A DNA stretch of 64,000 nucleotides from Claveliimonas ammoniilytica (GCF_025567415.1 NZ_JAOQJV010000001.1:62001-126000), one strand, 5' to 3'; shown: positions 1-9,375, numbered from the stretch's first letter. Numbers and translations are program-made. Notes: generated by a model from the sequence alone, not told the origin.

Positions 1-2
1 AG

Positions 3-470
3 TGTCTGGTACAGGCACCTTATATGTCGGAAGAAGCACGGGAAATCTTTCTGGAAGGGTTTGAAGAGGAACGTGAGGGAAGTCTGATGGGCTTCTGTGT
101 TATGGGCGGAGTTTTCTCGGAAGGGATTGATCTTGCAAAAGAGCGTCTGATCGGAGCTGTGATCGTGGGAACAGGACTTCCGCAGGTCTGCCTGGAGCGG
201 GAGCTTTTGAAGAATTATTTTGACGCCAGAGGTCAGAATGGTTTTGATTATGCTTATGTATATCCTGGAATGAACAAAGTACAGCAATCGGCAGGAAGAG
301 TAATCCGGACGGAAGAAGACAGAGGTGTGATTCTTTTGCTGGATGAACGTTTTCGGGAAGCCAGATATAGAAATACCTTTCCACGAGAGTGGAAAGGCAT
401 CCAGTATTGCAATATTCATAATGTGAGAGATCAGATTCAAAGTTTCTGGTCCGGCAGTTCAGTAAAGTAA
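3..470 (+). CDS. DinG/Rad3-type ATP-dependent DNA helicase, C-terminal fragment
   Basis: This is the 3' end of a superfamily 2 helicase cut by the window edge; the frame is open to base 3, so the Met at 24 is internal. Two C-terminal helicase signatures are visible: GGVFSEGIDL (motif V-like) and QSAGRVIRTEEDRG (motif VI, with the arginine finger region), followed by LLLDERF. These fit the Helicase_C_2 domain of DinG/XPD-like proteins, which unwind DNA in repair or R-loop removal. The iron-sulfur and Walker A regions would lie upstream and cannot be seen. The last 34 bases overlap the end of the convergent LysR gene. Confidence 0.85.
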   Translation, partial: CLVQAPYMSEEAREIFLEGFEEEREGSLMGFCVMGGVFSEGIDLAKERLIGAVIVGTGLPQVCLERELLKNYFDARGQNGFDYAYVYPGMNKVQQSAGRVIRTEEDRGVILLLDERFREARYRNTFPREWKGIQYCNIHNVRDQIQSFWSGSSVK

Positions 471-1333
471 GTTAAGAACTCTGTCACAGCCGGAGATACC
501 GGAAGTTTATCGTTGTAGACAACAGCAAGTTCTCTCTGTGGCAGGGATTCTCTGGTTTCTACAATAAAGAGTTCATCGGAATCATCAGGTACACAGTAGT
601 CAGGAACAAAGGCAACGCCTAATCCGATACGTGCAAGGTCGATCAGCAGGTCGTTACTGCTGAGTTCTGCTTCCGGAACCAGTTCCAGCTGGTGCTGTTG
701 AAAGAGACTGTGCAAGAATTCGCTTGTGGTACTTTGCTTGTCCAGCATCAGAAGCGGATACTCAGAGAGTTCTGCAAGTGAAAGCTTTCGATCTTTTAAC
801 TGCGAGAAAGACTGGTTAGCTACAAATACATCCCGAAACTGTTTGATCCGTTTGATAGACCAGAGATTGTTCAGGTAAGCATTTGGATAGTTTACGACGA
901 TAAAGTCTGCCTGCCCGTTTTTCAGGATATCGACACAGCGGATAGAAGTTGCATTGATGACTTTGATATGCAGATTCGGGAATGCCTGATGAAACCGTTC
1001 AATATATGGCACCAGAAAATACCGACATATTGTGTCACTGGCGGCAATTCGGATCTGTCCACCGGTAGTGATGGATTCCAGAAGCTGTGATTCGCCGCGG
1101 CGGATCAGGCTGATCGCCGGTTCGATGTGACGGAGCAGAATCTCGCCTTCCGGAGTCAGGCGTACCTTCTTAGTGCTGCGGATGAAGAGAGTCTGAGACA
1201 ATTTTCCTTCCAGCGCTTTGATAGACTGGCTGACTGCCGATTGAGATATGTAGAGCTTTTTAGAAGCTTCTGAAAAGCTTAAAGTAGTTGCTACATAGTA
1301 AAATACTTTATATAATTCATAATTAATATCCAT
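437..1333 (-). CDS. LysR-family transcriptional regulator
   Basis: A 298-residue protein of normal LysR length. Residues about 1-60 form the winged helix-turn-helix (FSEASKKLYISQSAVSQSIK, then LFIRSTKKVRLTPEG); the rest is the periplasmic-binding-protein-like effector domain (GGQIRIAASDTICRYFLVPY). The start at 1333 is preceded on the minus strand by GGAGGAATTTGCA. It is divergent from the DUF1461 gene (78-base gap) and convergent with the helicase, overlapping it by 34 bases. The divergently transcribed membrane protein is a possible target, as is usual for LysR proteins, but the effector cannot be told from sequence. Confidence 0.9.
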   Translation of the reverse strand: MDINYELYKVFYYVATTLSFSEASKKLYISQSAVSQSIKALEGKLSQTLFIRSTKKVRLTPEGEILLRHIEPAISLIRRGESQLLESITTGGQIRIAASDTICRYFLVPYIERFHQAFPNLHIKVINATSIRCVDILKNGQADFIVVNYPNAYLNNLWSIKRIKQFRDVFVANQSFSQLKDRKLSLAELSEYPLLMLDKQSTTSEFLHSLFQQHQLELVPEAELSSNDLLIDLARIGLGVAFVPDYCVPDDSDELFIVETRESLPQRELAVVYNDKLPVSPAVTEFLTYFTELPDQKL

Positions 1334-1411
1334 TGCAAATTCCTCCCATTAGGAAATATTATAAGGGAAAAAGGATGGAATGACAATAAAGAATAGACAA
1401 GGAGAAATAAA

Positions 1412-2113
1412 ATGAAGCAAACACAGAAGATTTCTGCAGTGATTATGATGTTTTTACTGATAGGTGTACTTTTGCTGACCAGTTTTCAAGTGGCAATCTA
1501 TGGTGATAGTCAGTACAGATTCTATGAAAGAGAATATAAGAAGTATCAGGTGGCAGACAGTCTGAATATGACGATGGATAATATTATGGATGTGACAGAC
1601 CAGATGATGGCATATCTGATCGGAAAGAAGGCAGAACTTTCAGTAATTACAGATGTAGATGGTGAAACACAGGATTTCTTCAATGAACAGGACAGGTTTC
1701 ATATGGGAGAAGTAAAGGATCTGTTTCTTGGAGGACTTAAGATACGTAATATTATGCTGGTGGCAGTACTGCTGATCTTGATACTGCTGGCGGCACGGAA
1801 AGCAGATCTGATAAAGCTGCTTCCAAGGGCGTATTTTGTGACACTTGGCATTACTGGTGTGATAACAATAGTGTTAGGAGTACTGTTTGCTTCAGATTTT
1901 GATAAATATTTTCGCATTTTTCATGAGATATTTTTTGATAATGATCAATGGATGTTTGATCCGGCGACAGACTATATGATCCGTATGCTTCCGGAGGGAT
2001 TTTTTTATGATTTCGTATTTCGGATCGGAGGATTTTTTGTAGGAAGTCTGGCAGTATTAGGGGTTGTATCTGCAGTTTGCATCTTCATCGAGAAACGTAA
2101 AAAGAAAAATTAA
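1412..2113 (+). CDS. DUF1461 / TIGR01906 family integral membrane protein
   Basis: A 233-residue membrane protein. One N-terminal membrane segment (about residues 9-28) is followed by an extracytoplasmic region with the family-typical pattern YEREYKKYQV, then MTMDNIMDVTDQMMAYL and FFNEQDRFHMGEVKDLFLGG. Two or three further membrane segments follow (about 112-128, 141-160, 203-226) and a basic C-terminal tail. The family is widespread in Firmicutes and has no established function. AAGGAG lies 8 bases before the ATG. It is divergent from a LysR gene, which may control it. Confidence 0.8.
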   Translation: MKQTQKISAVIMMFLLIGVLLLTSFQVAIYGDSQYRFYEREYKKYQVADSLNMTMDNIMDVTDQMMAYLIGKKAELSVITDVDGETQDFFNEQDRFHMGEVKDLFLGGLKIRNIMLVAVLLILILLAARKADLIKLLPRAYFVTLGITGVITIVLGVLFASDFDKYFRIFHEIFFDNDQWMFDPATDYMIRMLPEGFFYDFVFRIGGFFVGSLAVLGVVSAVCIFIEKRKKKN

Positions 2114-2253
2114 GTGATTAGATAGACTTATAAAAGAGTTAAGTTATATTAATTTCATTAATAACATCAGGCGTGGTATGATAAGACATAGATAAGAAGG
2201 CGTCCGGCCTTACAGCAGCATTTAGTAGAGAAGAACCATATGGAGGAAGTTTT

Positions 2254-5200
2254 ATGAGTAATGTAAAACGGGTGTTTGTTGAGAAAAAGGGAGAATACGC
2301 AGTTCAGGCAAAGGGTCTGTTACATGAGATTAAGGGCTATCTTGGAATTAAGGATGTAGAAAGTGTAAGAGTCCTGATTCGCTATGACGTAGAGAACCTG
2401 TCTGATGAGACGTTTGAGAAGGCATGCAGAGGTATTTTTGCTGAGATGCCGGTAGATATTTTATGGAAAGAGAGCGTTCCGGTCATGCAGGGAGACAGTG
2501 TGTTTTCTGTAGAGTTCCTTCCGGGACAGTTTGACCAGAGAGCTGATTCGGCAGAGCAGTGTGTGCAGTTTATTAAGGAGGATGAGAAGCCGGTTATCCG
2601 TACAGCTACGACTTATATTATTCATGGAAAAGGCGATAACTGTATTTCAGCAGAAGAGTTAGAGGCAATCAAGAATCATTGCATTAATCCGGTAGATTCC
2701 AGAGAAGCAGAAGAAGAAAAGCCGGAGACGTTGATCACAAAGTTTGATGAGCCGGAGGATGTAAAGGTATTTGATGGATTCCAGACGATGGATGAAGAAC
2801 ATCTGAAAGCATTATATGATTCGCTGGGACTAGCAATGACATTCCGTGACTTCTGCCATATTCAGAATTATTTTGCAGGAGAAGAACACAGAGATCCGAC
2901 TATGACAGAGATCCGGGTACTGGATACATACTGGTCAGATCACTGTCGTCATACAACATTCTCTACAGAATTGAAGGATGTAACTTTTGGTGATGGTGAT
3001 TACAGAGAGCCGATTGAAGGTGCATATAAGCAGTATCTTGCTGATCACAGCGAGATCTTTAAGGGAAGAGAAGATAAGTTTGTCTGCCTGATGGATCTTG
3101 CACTGATGGCGATGAGAAAGTTGAAAAAAGAAGGTAAGTTACAGGATCAGGAAGAGTCTGACGAGATCAATGCCTGCAGCATTGTAGTACCTGTAACTGT
3201 TGATGGTGTAGAAGAAGAGTGGCTGGTGAATTTCAAGAATGAGACGCACAACCATCCGACAGAGATCGAGCCATTTGGTGGTGCTGCTACCTGTCTGGGA
3301 GGTGCGATCCGTGATCCATTGTCAGGACGTACCTATGTATATCAGGCTATGCGTGTGACTGGTGCAGCAGATCCGACAGTATCTGTAAAAGAGACAATTA
3401 AGGGTAAGCTTCCGCAGAAGAAACTGGTACGTGAAGCAGCTCATGGATATAGCTCATACGGTAACCAGATCGGACTGGCAACCGGAGCAGTAAAAGAGAT
3501 TTATCATCCGAATTATGTGGCTAAACGTATGGAAATCGGAGCAGTTATGGGAGCAGCACCGAGACGTGCGGTTATCCGTGAGACTTCAGATCCGGGAGAT
3601 ATCATCATTCTTCTTGGTGGACGTACCGGGCGTGACGGCTGTGGTGGAGCTACCGGTTCTTCTAAGGTACACACAGAAGAGTCTATCGAGACCTGCGGTG
3701 CTGAGGTACAGAAAGGTAATGCACCTACAGAGCGTAAGATTCAGAGACTGTTCCGCAGAGAAGAGGTCAGCAGTCTGATTAAAAAATGTAATGACTTTGG
3801 AGCAGGCGGTGTGTCTGTAGCAATCGGTGAACTTGCAGACGGTCTGCAGATTGATCTGGACAAGGTGCCTAAGAAATACGCAGGACTTGATGGTACTGAA
3901 ATTGCAATTTCCGAATCTCAGGAGCGTATGGCAGTTGTCGTAGATCCAAAAGATGTAGATGAATTTATGGGATATGCCAGCGAAGAGAATCTGGAAGCTA
4001 CTAAGGTGGCGGTTGTAACAGAAGATCCAAGACTGGTGCTTAATTGGAGAGGCAAGGATATCGTGAATCTGTCCCGTGCATTTCTGGATACCAACGGAGC
4101 ACATCAGGAGACTACAGTAGCAGTCGATATTCCGAACCGTGCAGATACGATTCTCACAGATGAAGTGGAAGTGACAGATGTAAAGGAGAAATGGCTGGAG
4201 ACATTAAAAGACCTAAACGTATGTTCACAGAAGGGTCTGGTAGAGATGTTCGACGGTTCCATTGGTTCTGGTTCTGTATTCATGCCTCATGGCGGCAAAT
4301 ATCAGCTGACAGAGACACAGGCAATGGTCGCGAAGCTTCCAGTATTGAAGGGCGACTGTGATACTGTAACGATGATGAGCTATGGATTTGATCCATATCT
4401 GTCAAGCTGGAGCCCATTCCATGGTGCGATCTATGCAGTGACAGAGTCTGTAGCTAAGATCGTGGCAGCAGGTGGAGATTATAAGAAGATTCGTTTTACT
4501 TTCCAGGAGTACTTCCGTCGTATGACAGAAGACCCGCATAGATGGAGTCAGCCGTTTGCAGCACTGCTTGGCGCATATGATGCACAGCTTGGATTTGGAC
4601 TTCCGTCTATCGGTGGTAAGGACAGTATGTCAGGTACATTTGAAGATATTGATGTACCGCCGACCCTGGTATCATTTGCAGTAGATGTGGCAAAAGAAAA
4701 AGATATTATCACTCCGGAACTTAAGAAAGCAGGAAGCAAGCTGATCTGGATCAAGACTCCAAAGGCAGAGTATGATCTTCCGGATTATGAGAAACTGATG
4801 GCAGTTTATGAGAAGTTCTCAGAGGCAGTGCATACAGGTAAGGTATTATCTGCATATGTATTGGATTGTCACGGTGTAGTTCCGGCAGTTAGCAAGATGG
4901 CATTTGGTAATAGCATGGGTGTGAAGCTGTCTGACGAGATTCCGGCAGGTCAGTTATTTGCACCGGCATTTACAGATATCGTGGCTGAGGTGGAAGCTGA
5001 TAAGATTGATGAACTTGGATTTGAATATGTTGAGATCGGTGAAGTGACTGCAGAACCGAACTTTGTATATGGTAATACCGTAATCACAATTAAAGAAGCA
5101 GTAGACGCATGGAAAGAGACTCTGGAAAGAGTATTTAAGACCGTATCCGGAGAAGAGACAGGAAGTGCAGTTCCGGAAGTGGGAGAAGAGAAGTCTGCTG

Positions 5201-6066
5201 ATGGCAAACTTGGAGAAGATGGGCTGTTCCGTGCATCTAAGGTATATGTATGCGAGCATAAGATCGCACAGCCGACAGTATTCATCCCGGTATTCCCTGG
5301 AACCAACTGCGAATATGACAGTGCCAAGGCATTTGAGCGTGCCGGAGCAAAGGTGATCACCAAGGTATTCCGCAATATGGATGCGTCAGATATCCGTGAT
5401 TCGGTAGAAGTATTTGAAAAAGCAATCAGTCAGTCGCAGATCATCATGTTCCCGGGCGGATTCAGTGCAGGTGATGAGCCAGATGGATCAGCCAAATTCT
5501 TTGCAACTGCATTCCAGAACGCAAAGCTGAAAGAGGCAGTGCAGAAGCTTTTGAATGAGAGAGATGGTTTGGCACTTGGTATCTGTAATGGATTCCAGGC
5601 ACTGATCAAGCTTGGTCTTGTACCAAACGGAGATATCGTAGGACAGGATGAGAATGCACCGACACTGACATACAATACAATTGGACGCCATATTTCCAAG
5701 ATGATATATACCAAAGTGGTTACCAACAAATCTCCATGGCTTCAGAAAGCAGAACTTGGCGGAGTATATACCAATCCTGCATCTCATGGAGAGGGACGTT
5801 TTGTCGCTAACAAGGAATGGCTTGCAAAACTCTTTGCAAATGGACAGGTAGCAACCCAGTATTGTGACCCGGAGGGCAATATTACCATGGATGAAGAGTG
5901 GAATGTCAATGGATCTTACTGCGCGATCGAGGGAATCACAAGCCCGGACGGAAGAGTGCTTGGTAAGATGGCACATTCCGAGAGACGAGGACGTTCTGTA
6001 GCAATTAATATCTATGGTGAGCAGGATATGAAAGTATTTGAATCAGGTGTAGAGTATTTTAAATAA
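2254..6066 (+). CDS. purL: phosphoribosylformylglycinamidine synthase, single-chain
   Basis: A 1270-residue FGAM synthase, the fourth step of purine synthesis: FGAR, glutamine and ATP give FGAM. It is the long fused form (TIGR01857 type) with the glutaminase domain on the same chain. Seen: the synthetase half with VLDTYWSDHCRHTTF and FKNETHNHPTEIEPFGGAAT, a second AIRS-like half with GLPSIGGKDSMSG, and a C-terminal class I glutaminase from about residue 1000 with FPGTNCEYD, the nucleophile motif ALGICNGFQAL and the SHGEGRF histidine. GGAGGAAG precedes the ATG by 5-6 bases. It stands alone between terminators; the other pur genes are elsewhere (purA is at 23.5 kb). Confidence 0.97.
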   Translation: MSNVKRVFVEKKGEYAVQAKGLLHEIKGYLGIKDVESVRVLIRYDVENLSDETFEKACRGIFAEMPVDILWKESVPVMQGDSVFSVEFLPGQFDQRADSAEQCVQFIKEDEKPVIRTATTYIIHGKGDNCISAEELEAIKNHCINPVDSREAEEEKPETLITKFDEPEDVKVFDGFQTMDEEHLKALYDSLGLAMTFRDFCHIQNYFAGEEHRDPTMTEIRVLDTYWSDHCRHTTFSTELKDVTFGDGDYREPIEGAYKQYLADHSEIFKGREDKFVCLMDLALMAMRKLKKEGKLQDQEESDEINACSIVVPVTVDGVEEEWLVNFKNETHNHPTEIEPFGGAATCLGGAIRDPLSGRTYVYQAMRVTGAADPTVSVKETIKGKLPQKKLVREAAHGYSSYGNQIGLATGAVKEIYHPNYVAKRMEIGAVMGAAPRRAVIRETSDPGDIIILLGGRTGRDGCGGATGSSKVHTEESIETCGAEVQKGNAPTERKIQRLFRREEVSSLIKKCNDFGAGGVSVAIGELADGLQIDLDKVPKKYAGLDGTEIAISESQERMAVVVDPKDVDEFMGYASEENLEATKVAVVTEDPRLVLNWRGKDIVNLSRAFLDTNGAHQETTVAVDIPNRADTILTDEVEVTDVKEKWLETLKDLNVCSQKGLVEMFDGSIGSGSVFMPHGGKYQLTETQAMVAKLPVLKGDCDTVTMMSYGFDPYLSSWSPFHGAIYAVTESVAKIVAAGGDYKKIRFTFQEYFRRMTEDPHRWSQPFAALLGAYDAQLGFGLPSIGGKDSMSGTFEDIDVPPTLVSFAVDVAKEKDIITPELKKAGSKLIWIKTPKAEYDLPDYEKLMAVYEKFSEAVHTGKVLSAYVLDCHGVVPAVSKMAFGNSMGVKLSDEIPAGQLFAPAFTDIVAEVEADKIDELGFEYVEIGEVTAEPNFVYGNTVITIKEAVDAWKETLERVFKTVSGEETGSAVPEVGEEKSADGKLGEDGLFRASKVYVCEHKIAQPTVFIPVFPGTNCEYDSAKAFERAGAKVITKVFRNMDASDIRDSVEVFEKAISQSQIIMFPGGFSAGDEPDGSAKFFATAFQNAKLKEAVQKLLNERDGLALGICNGFQALIKLGLVPNGDIVGQDENAPTLTYNTIGRHISKMIYTKVVTNKSPWLQKAELGGVYTNPASHGEGRFVANKEWLAKLFANGQVATQYCDPEGNITMDEEWNVNGSYCAIEGITSPDGRVLGKMAHSERRGRSVAINIYGEQDMKVFESGVEYFK

Positions 6067-6084
6067 GTTGATCGAAACGTGTGG

Positions 6085-6116
6085 CAGCCCTCCGGGAAGT
6101 ATATCCCGGAGGGCTG
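6085..6116 (+). terminator. hairpin terminator after purL
   Basis: A perfect 13-bp GC-rich stem (arms 6085-6097 and 6104-6116) around the loop AGTATA, 19 bases after the purL stop. The following bases (TCTGTGCG) are not a good U tract, so termination may be partial. Confidence 0.7.
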
Positions 6117-6292
6117 TCTGTGCGTTGATGCAAAAAATGTGGCAGATTCGAAAATAAAGCATTTATAGTTTATAGATGGTATGCGAGAATAAAAAGTATA
6201 AAATAGGGACAAAAGAATTGATTATTTTTGTCTTTTTTGCAGGAAAACGGAGATTGGATTGCAAAAAAAACAAAAAACAGCAAAAAAACCTC

Positions 6293-6319
6293 TTGTTTTT
6301 TGATGGTTCGTAATATAAT
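6293..6319 (+). promoter_or_regulatory. probable promoter of gdhA
   Basis: TATAAT at 6314-6319, overlapped by TATGAT at 6319-6324, with TTGTTT at 6293-6298. The 15-base spacing is short, so the -10 is clearer than the -35. The upstream 6150-6300 stretch is very A/T rich. Confidence 0.5.
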
Positions 6320-6359
6320 ATGATATGAGAAAAATATATGCAATTAGGAGGACAAAAGA

Positions 6360-7694
6360 ATGTCATACGTTGATGAGGTTATTGCAAAAGTTGTTGAAAA
6401 GAACCCGGCACAGCCAGAGTTCCATCAGGCAGTAAAAGAAGTGTTGGAGTCACTGAAACCAATCGTTGATGCTAACGAAGAGAAATATCGTAAAGAGGCT
6501 CTTCTCGAAAGACTTGTTGAGCCAGAGAGACAGATTCTGTTCCGTGTACCTTGGGTAGATGATAACGGACAGGTTCAGGTCAACAAGGGATTCCGTGTAC
6601 AGTTTAACAGTGCAATTGGTCCATACAAGGGAGGAATCAGACTTCATCCATCAGTAAACATCGGCATTATCAAGTTCCTTGGATTCGAGCAGATTTTCAA
6701 GAACTCCCTGACAGGACTTCCAATCGGCGGAGGTAAAGGTGGTTCGGATTTCGATCCTAAGGGCAAATCTGACAGAGAGATTATGGCATTCTGCCAGAGC
6801 TTCATGACAGAGCTTTGCAAGCATATTGGAGCTGATACAGACGTACCTGCAGGAGATATCGGAACAGGTGCAAGAGAGATCGGATATATGTTCGGACAGT
6901 ACAAGAGAATCCGTAACGTATACGAAGGAGTTCTGACAGGAAAAGGACTTACATACGGTGGTTCACTTGCAAGAACAGAAGCTACAGGATACGGACTTCT
7001 GTATCTGACAGAAGAACTTCTGAAAGTTAATGGTGATGATATTGCAGGCAAGACGGTTGTTGTATCTGGTGCTGGTAATGTAGCTACATACGCTATTGAA
7101 AAGGCACAGCAGCTTGGTGCTAAGGTTGTTACATGTAGCGATTCTACAGGTTGGGTATATGATCCGGACGGAATTGATGTGGCAGCACTGAAAGAGATCA
7201 AAGAAGTAAAACGTGCAAGACTGACAGAATATAAGAATTACCGTCCGAATTCAGAATATCATGAAGGACGTGGTGTATGGTCTGTTAAGTGTGATGTCGC
7301 ACTCCCATGTGCTACACAGAACGAACTTCACATTGAAGATGCTAAACAGCTTGTTGCTAACGGATGCAAGATGGTTGCAGAAGGTGCTAACATGCCTACT
7401 ACAATGGAAGCTACAGAGTACCTGCAGGAGAACGGAGTTATTTTCGCACCTGGTAAAGCAGCTAATGCCGGCGGTGTCGCAACATCTGCACTGGAAATGT
7501 CTCAGAACAGCGAGCGTTTGAGCTGGACATTCGAAGAAGTAGATGCTAAGCTTCAGGGAATCATGGTAAATATCTGCCACAACATGGTAGATGCTGCTGA
7601 GAGATACGGACACAAGGGCAACTACGTAGTAGGTGCTAACATTGCCGGATTTGAGAAAGTAGCAAATGCAATGCTGGCTCAGGGAATCTGCTAA
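6360..7694 (+). CDS. gdhA: NADP-specific glutamate dehydrogenase
   Basis: A 444-residue hexameric-type glutamate dehydrogenase, reversibly making glutamate from 2-oxoglutarate and ammonia. Seen: the substrate-binding stretch PYKGGIRLHPSVN, the catalytic-lysine motif LPIGGGKGGSDFDPKGKSD, the DVPAGDIGTG segment and the dinucleotide fold VVVSGAGNVA. The length and the GGSDFDPKGKSD form match the bacterial NADPH-dependent assimilatory class rather than the shorter NAD class. AGGAGG is 8 bases before the ATG. It is monocistronic, with a promoter upstream and a strong terminator downstream. Confidence 0.96.
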   Translation: MSYVDEVIAKVVEKNPAQPEFHQAVKEVLESLKPIVDANEEKYRKEALLERLVEPERQILFRVPWVDDNGQVQVNKGFRVQFNSAIGPYKGGIRLHPSVNIGIIKFLGFEQIFKNSLTGLPIGGGKGGSDFDPKGKSDREIMAFCQSFMTELCKHIGADTDVPAGDIGTGAREIGYMFGQYKRIRNVYEGVLTGKGLTYGGSLARTEATGYGLLYLTEELLKVNGDDIAGKTVVVSGAGNVATYAIEKAQQLGAKVVTCSDSTGWVYDPDGIDVAALKEIKEVKRARLTEYKNYRPNSEYHEGRGVWSVKCDVALPCATQNELHIEDAKQLVANGCKMVAEGANMPTTMEATEYLQENGVIFAPGKAANAGGVATSALEMSQNSERLSWTFEEVDAKLQGIMVNICHNMVDAAERYGHKGNYVVGANIAGFEKVANAMLAQGIC

Positions 7695-7737
7695 TTTCGA
7701 CTTAGAATCACAGATTGCAATCTGATATAGAATGATG

Positions 7738-7776
7738 GGATGCCATAACATATAATGTGTTGTGGCATCCTTTTTC
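7738..7776 (+). terminator. rho-independent terminator after gdhA
   Basis: A GGATGCCA...TGGCATCC stem extended through the A/T-rich loop side by G-U pairs, followed by TTTTT. Confidence 0.85.
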
Positions 7777-7836
7777 ATTTTATGCTATAGTTAATTCAAG
7801 ATTTTAGGATACATGAATGAGTAAAAGGAGGCTTTT

Positions 7837-9018
7837 ATGAAGGTATTAGTATGTAATGCGGGAAGTACCTCGCTGAAGTTTAAATTATTTGATATGCCGG
7901 AAGAGCGTGTGCTTGCAACAGGCAAGATTGAACGTGTGGGAAGTGAGGATAATGCAATCTTCCATTATCAGGACGCGGAAGAATATGCGGTGAAGTTAGA
8001 AAAGCAGTGCATTCCTACGTATACAGACGGCATTCAGAAGTTCCTGGACTGTCTGTTGGATCCGGAGCACAGAGTATTAAATTCTCTGGACGAGCTGGAG
8101 AGAGTAGGATTTAAGACGGTGCTGTCGAAGGATCATTATGGCGTGCATGAGCTTACGCCAGACGTGCTGCAGGGCATGGAGGATTATATGGTGATTGCTC
8201 CGGCACATAATACACCTTATCTGAGCGCAATCCGTCAGTTTCAGAAGCTGACACCGGATGCGAAGCTTGTTGGCGTGTTTGAGACGGCATTTCACAGAAC
8301 CATTCCGGCAGAACGTTATATGTATGGTATTCCTTATGAGTGGTATGAGAAATACGGTATTCGCAGACTCGGCTATCACGGGGCATCCCATGAATATATC
8401 TCTGATACAGTGGCAGAAAAATACGGCTCTACAGGAAAAACCATTTCCTGTCATTTGGGTGGAAGCTGTTCTTTGTGTGCGATTGATGATGGCAGGAGTG
8501 TAGACACCAGCTTTGGAATCTCGCTGCAGGTAGGAATCAATAATTCTAACCGTTGCGGAGACATCGATCCATTTATTATTCCATTCTTACAGAAAGAAGG
8601 CATGGATCTGGATGATGTATTATACGGATTAACCAAGAACGGAGGACTGCAGGGTATCTCCGGTGTGAGCAACGATCTGCGTCTGGTAGAAGAGGCTGCG
8701 GCAGAAGGCAATGATAGGGCAAAGCTTGCTGTTGATATATTCTGTAACGATATTGTGCGTTATATTGGCATGTACTATGCAGAGCTTGGCGGACTGGATC
8801 ACCTGGTGTTTACAGCAGGTATCGGCGAGCATAATGCAACTATCCGATCTAAGGTGTGTGGCAAGCTTGCACACATGGGGATCTGGATTGATGAAGAGAA
8901 GAATCAGGCGGTCGGTAACGAGGCGGCATGTATTTCTAAAGATGATTCTCCGGTGACAATAGAAGTGATTCCGGCTAATGAAGAACTGGGCGTGGCACGG
9001 AAAACATATGCCTTATAA
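7837..9018 (+). CDS. acetate kinase-family protein, divergent at active-site positions
   Basis: A 393-residue protein homologous over its full length to acetate kinase (ASKHA fold): VCNAGSTSLKFKLFD at the N-terminus, RRLGYHGASHEYIS, NRCGDIDPFIIPF, FTAGIGEHNATIR and a final ANEELGVARKT. Compared from memory with Methanosarcina thermophila Ack, Asn7, His180, Arg241 and Glu384 have counterparts. The GHRVVHGG segment carrying Arg91 is here GFKTVLSKD (Lys93), the catalytic Asp148 in VFDTAFHQT is Glu149 in VFETAFHRT, and the HLGNGSS phosphate loop is HLGGSCS. No pta gene is adjacent. It may be an acyl kinase with another substrate, or a paralogue with low or no acetate kinase activity. AAGGAGG precedes the ATG. 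Confidence 0.8.
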   Translation: MKVLVCNAGSTSLKFKLFDMPEERVLATGKIERVGSEDNAIFHYQDAEEYAVKLEKQCIPTYTDGIQKFLDCLLDPEHRVLNSLDELERVGFKTVLSKDHYGVHELTPDVLQGMEDYMVIAPAHNTPYLSAIRQFQKLTPDAKLVGVFETAFHRTIPAERYMYGIPYEWYEKYGIRRLGYHGASHEYISDTVAEKYGSTGKTISCHLGGSCSLCAIDDGRSVDTSFGISLQVGINNSNRCGDIDPFIIPFLQKEGMDLDDVLYGLTKNGGLQGISGVSNDLRLVEEAAAEGNDRAKLAVDIFCNDIVRYIGMYYAELGGLDHLVFTAGIGEHNATIRSKVCGKLAHMGIWIDEEKNQAVGNEAACISKDDSPVTIEVIPANEELGVARKTYAL

Positions 9019-9070
9019 TTGCGTGAAAAGTATATAAAAAATATTTTTTTAAAAAAATTCAAAAAAGGTG

Positions 9071-9100
9071 TTGACATTTGCCTTAAAATAATTGTATAAT
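9071..9100 (+). promoter_or_regulatory. promoter of the tRNA-Val/tRNA-Met unit
   Basis: TTGACA (9071-9076), an 18-base spacer, TATAAT (9095-9100). Both hexamers are consensus, 43 bases before tRNA-Val. Confidence 0.9.
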
Positions 9101-9143
9101 AGCGAAGCAGGTTGAGGGAAACAACTTAACCTGCTGAACGAAA

Positions 9144-9216
9144 GGGATCTTAGCTCAGCTGGGAGAGCATCTGCCTTACAAGCAGAGGGTCACAGGTTCG
9201 AGCCCTGTAGGTCCCA
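9144..9216 (+). tRNA. tRNA-Val (anticodon TAC)
   Basis: A 73-base cloverleaf. The acceptor arms GGGATCT and AGGTCCC pair with one G-U. The anticodon stem CTGC/GCAG holds the loop CTTACAA with anticodon TAC, and the T arm carries GTTCGAGCC. The discriminator is A and CCA is not encoded. Confidence 0.95.
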
Positions 9217-9265
9217 TTACAGCAACAAGCTGTAAGCAGTTCGATAAGAACTGAATATAGAGTAT

Positions 9266-9339
9266 GGCGGGATAGCTCAGTTGGCTAGAGCACACGGTTC
9301 ATACCCGTGGTGTCGCTGGTTCAAATCCAGTTCCCGCTA
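9266..9339 (+). tRNA. tRNA-Met (anticodon CAT), elongator type
   Basis: A 74-base cloverleaf. The acceptor GGCGGGA pairs with TCCCGCT (first pair G-U). The anticodon stem CACGG/CCGTG holds the loop TTCATAC. The anticodon stem lacks the three G-C pairs of initiator tRNA, and the body resembles elongator tRNA-Met rather than the lysidine tRNA-Ile. CCA is not encoded. It is probably co-transcribed with tRNA-Val 49 bases upstream. Confidence 0.92.
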
Positions 9340-9344
9340 CTGAA

Positions 9345-9375
9345 AAGAAGTTCACGAATGTGAGCTTCTTTTTTT
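9345..9375 (+). terminator. terminator of the tRNA-Val/tRNA-Met unit
   Basis: Stem AAGAAGTTCAC / GTGAGCTTCTT with a 4-base loop, followed by a T run. Confidence 0.85.

Noticed and set aside
9266..9339. Initiator tRNA or lysidine tRNA-Ile reading of the CAT tRNA
   Set aside because: No three G-C pairs in the anticodon stem and no acceptor mismatch; the body matches elongator tRNA-Met better than tRNA-Ile2.
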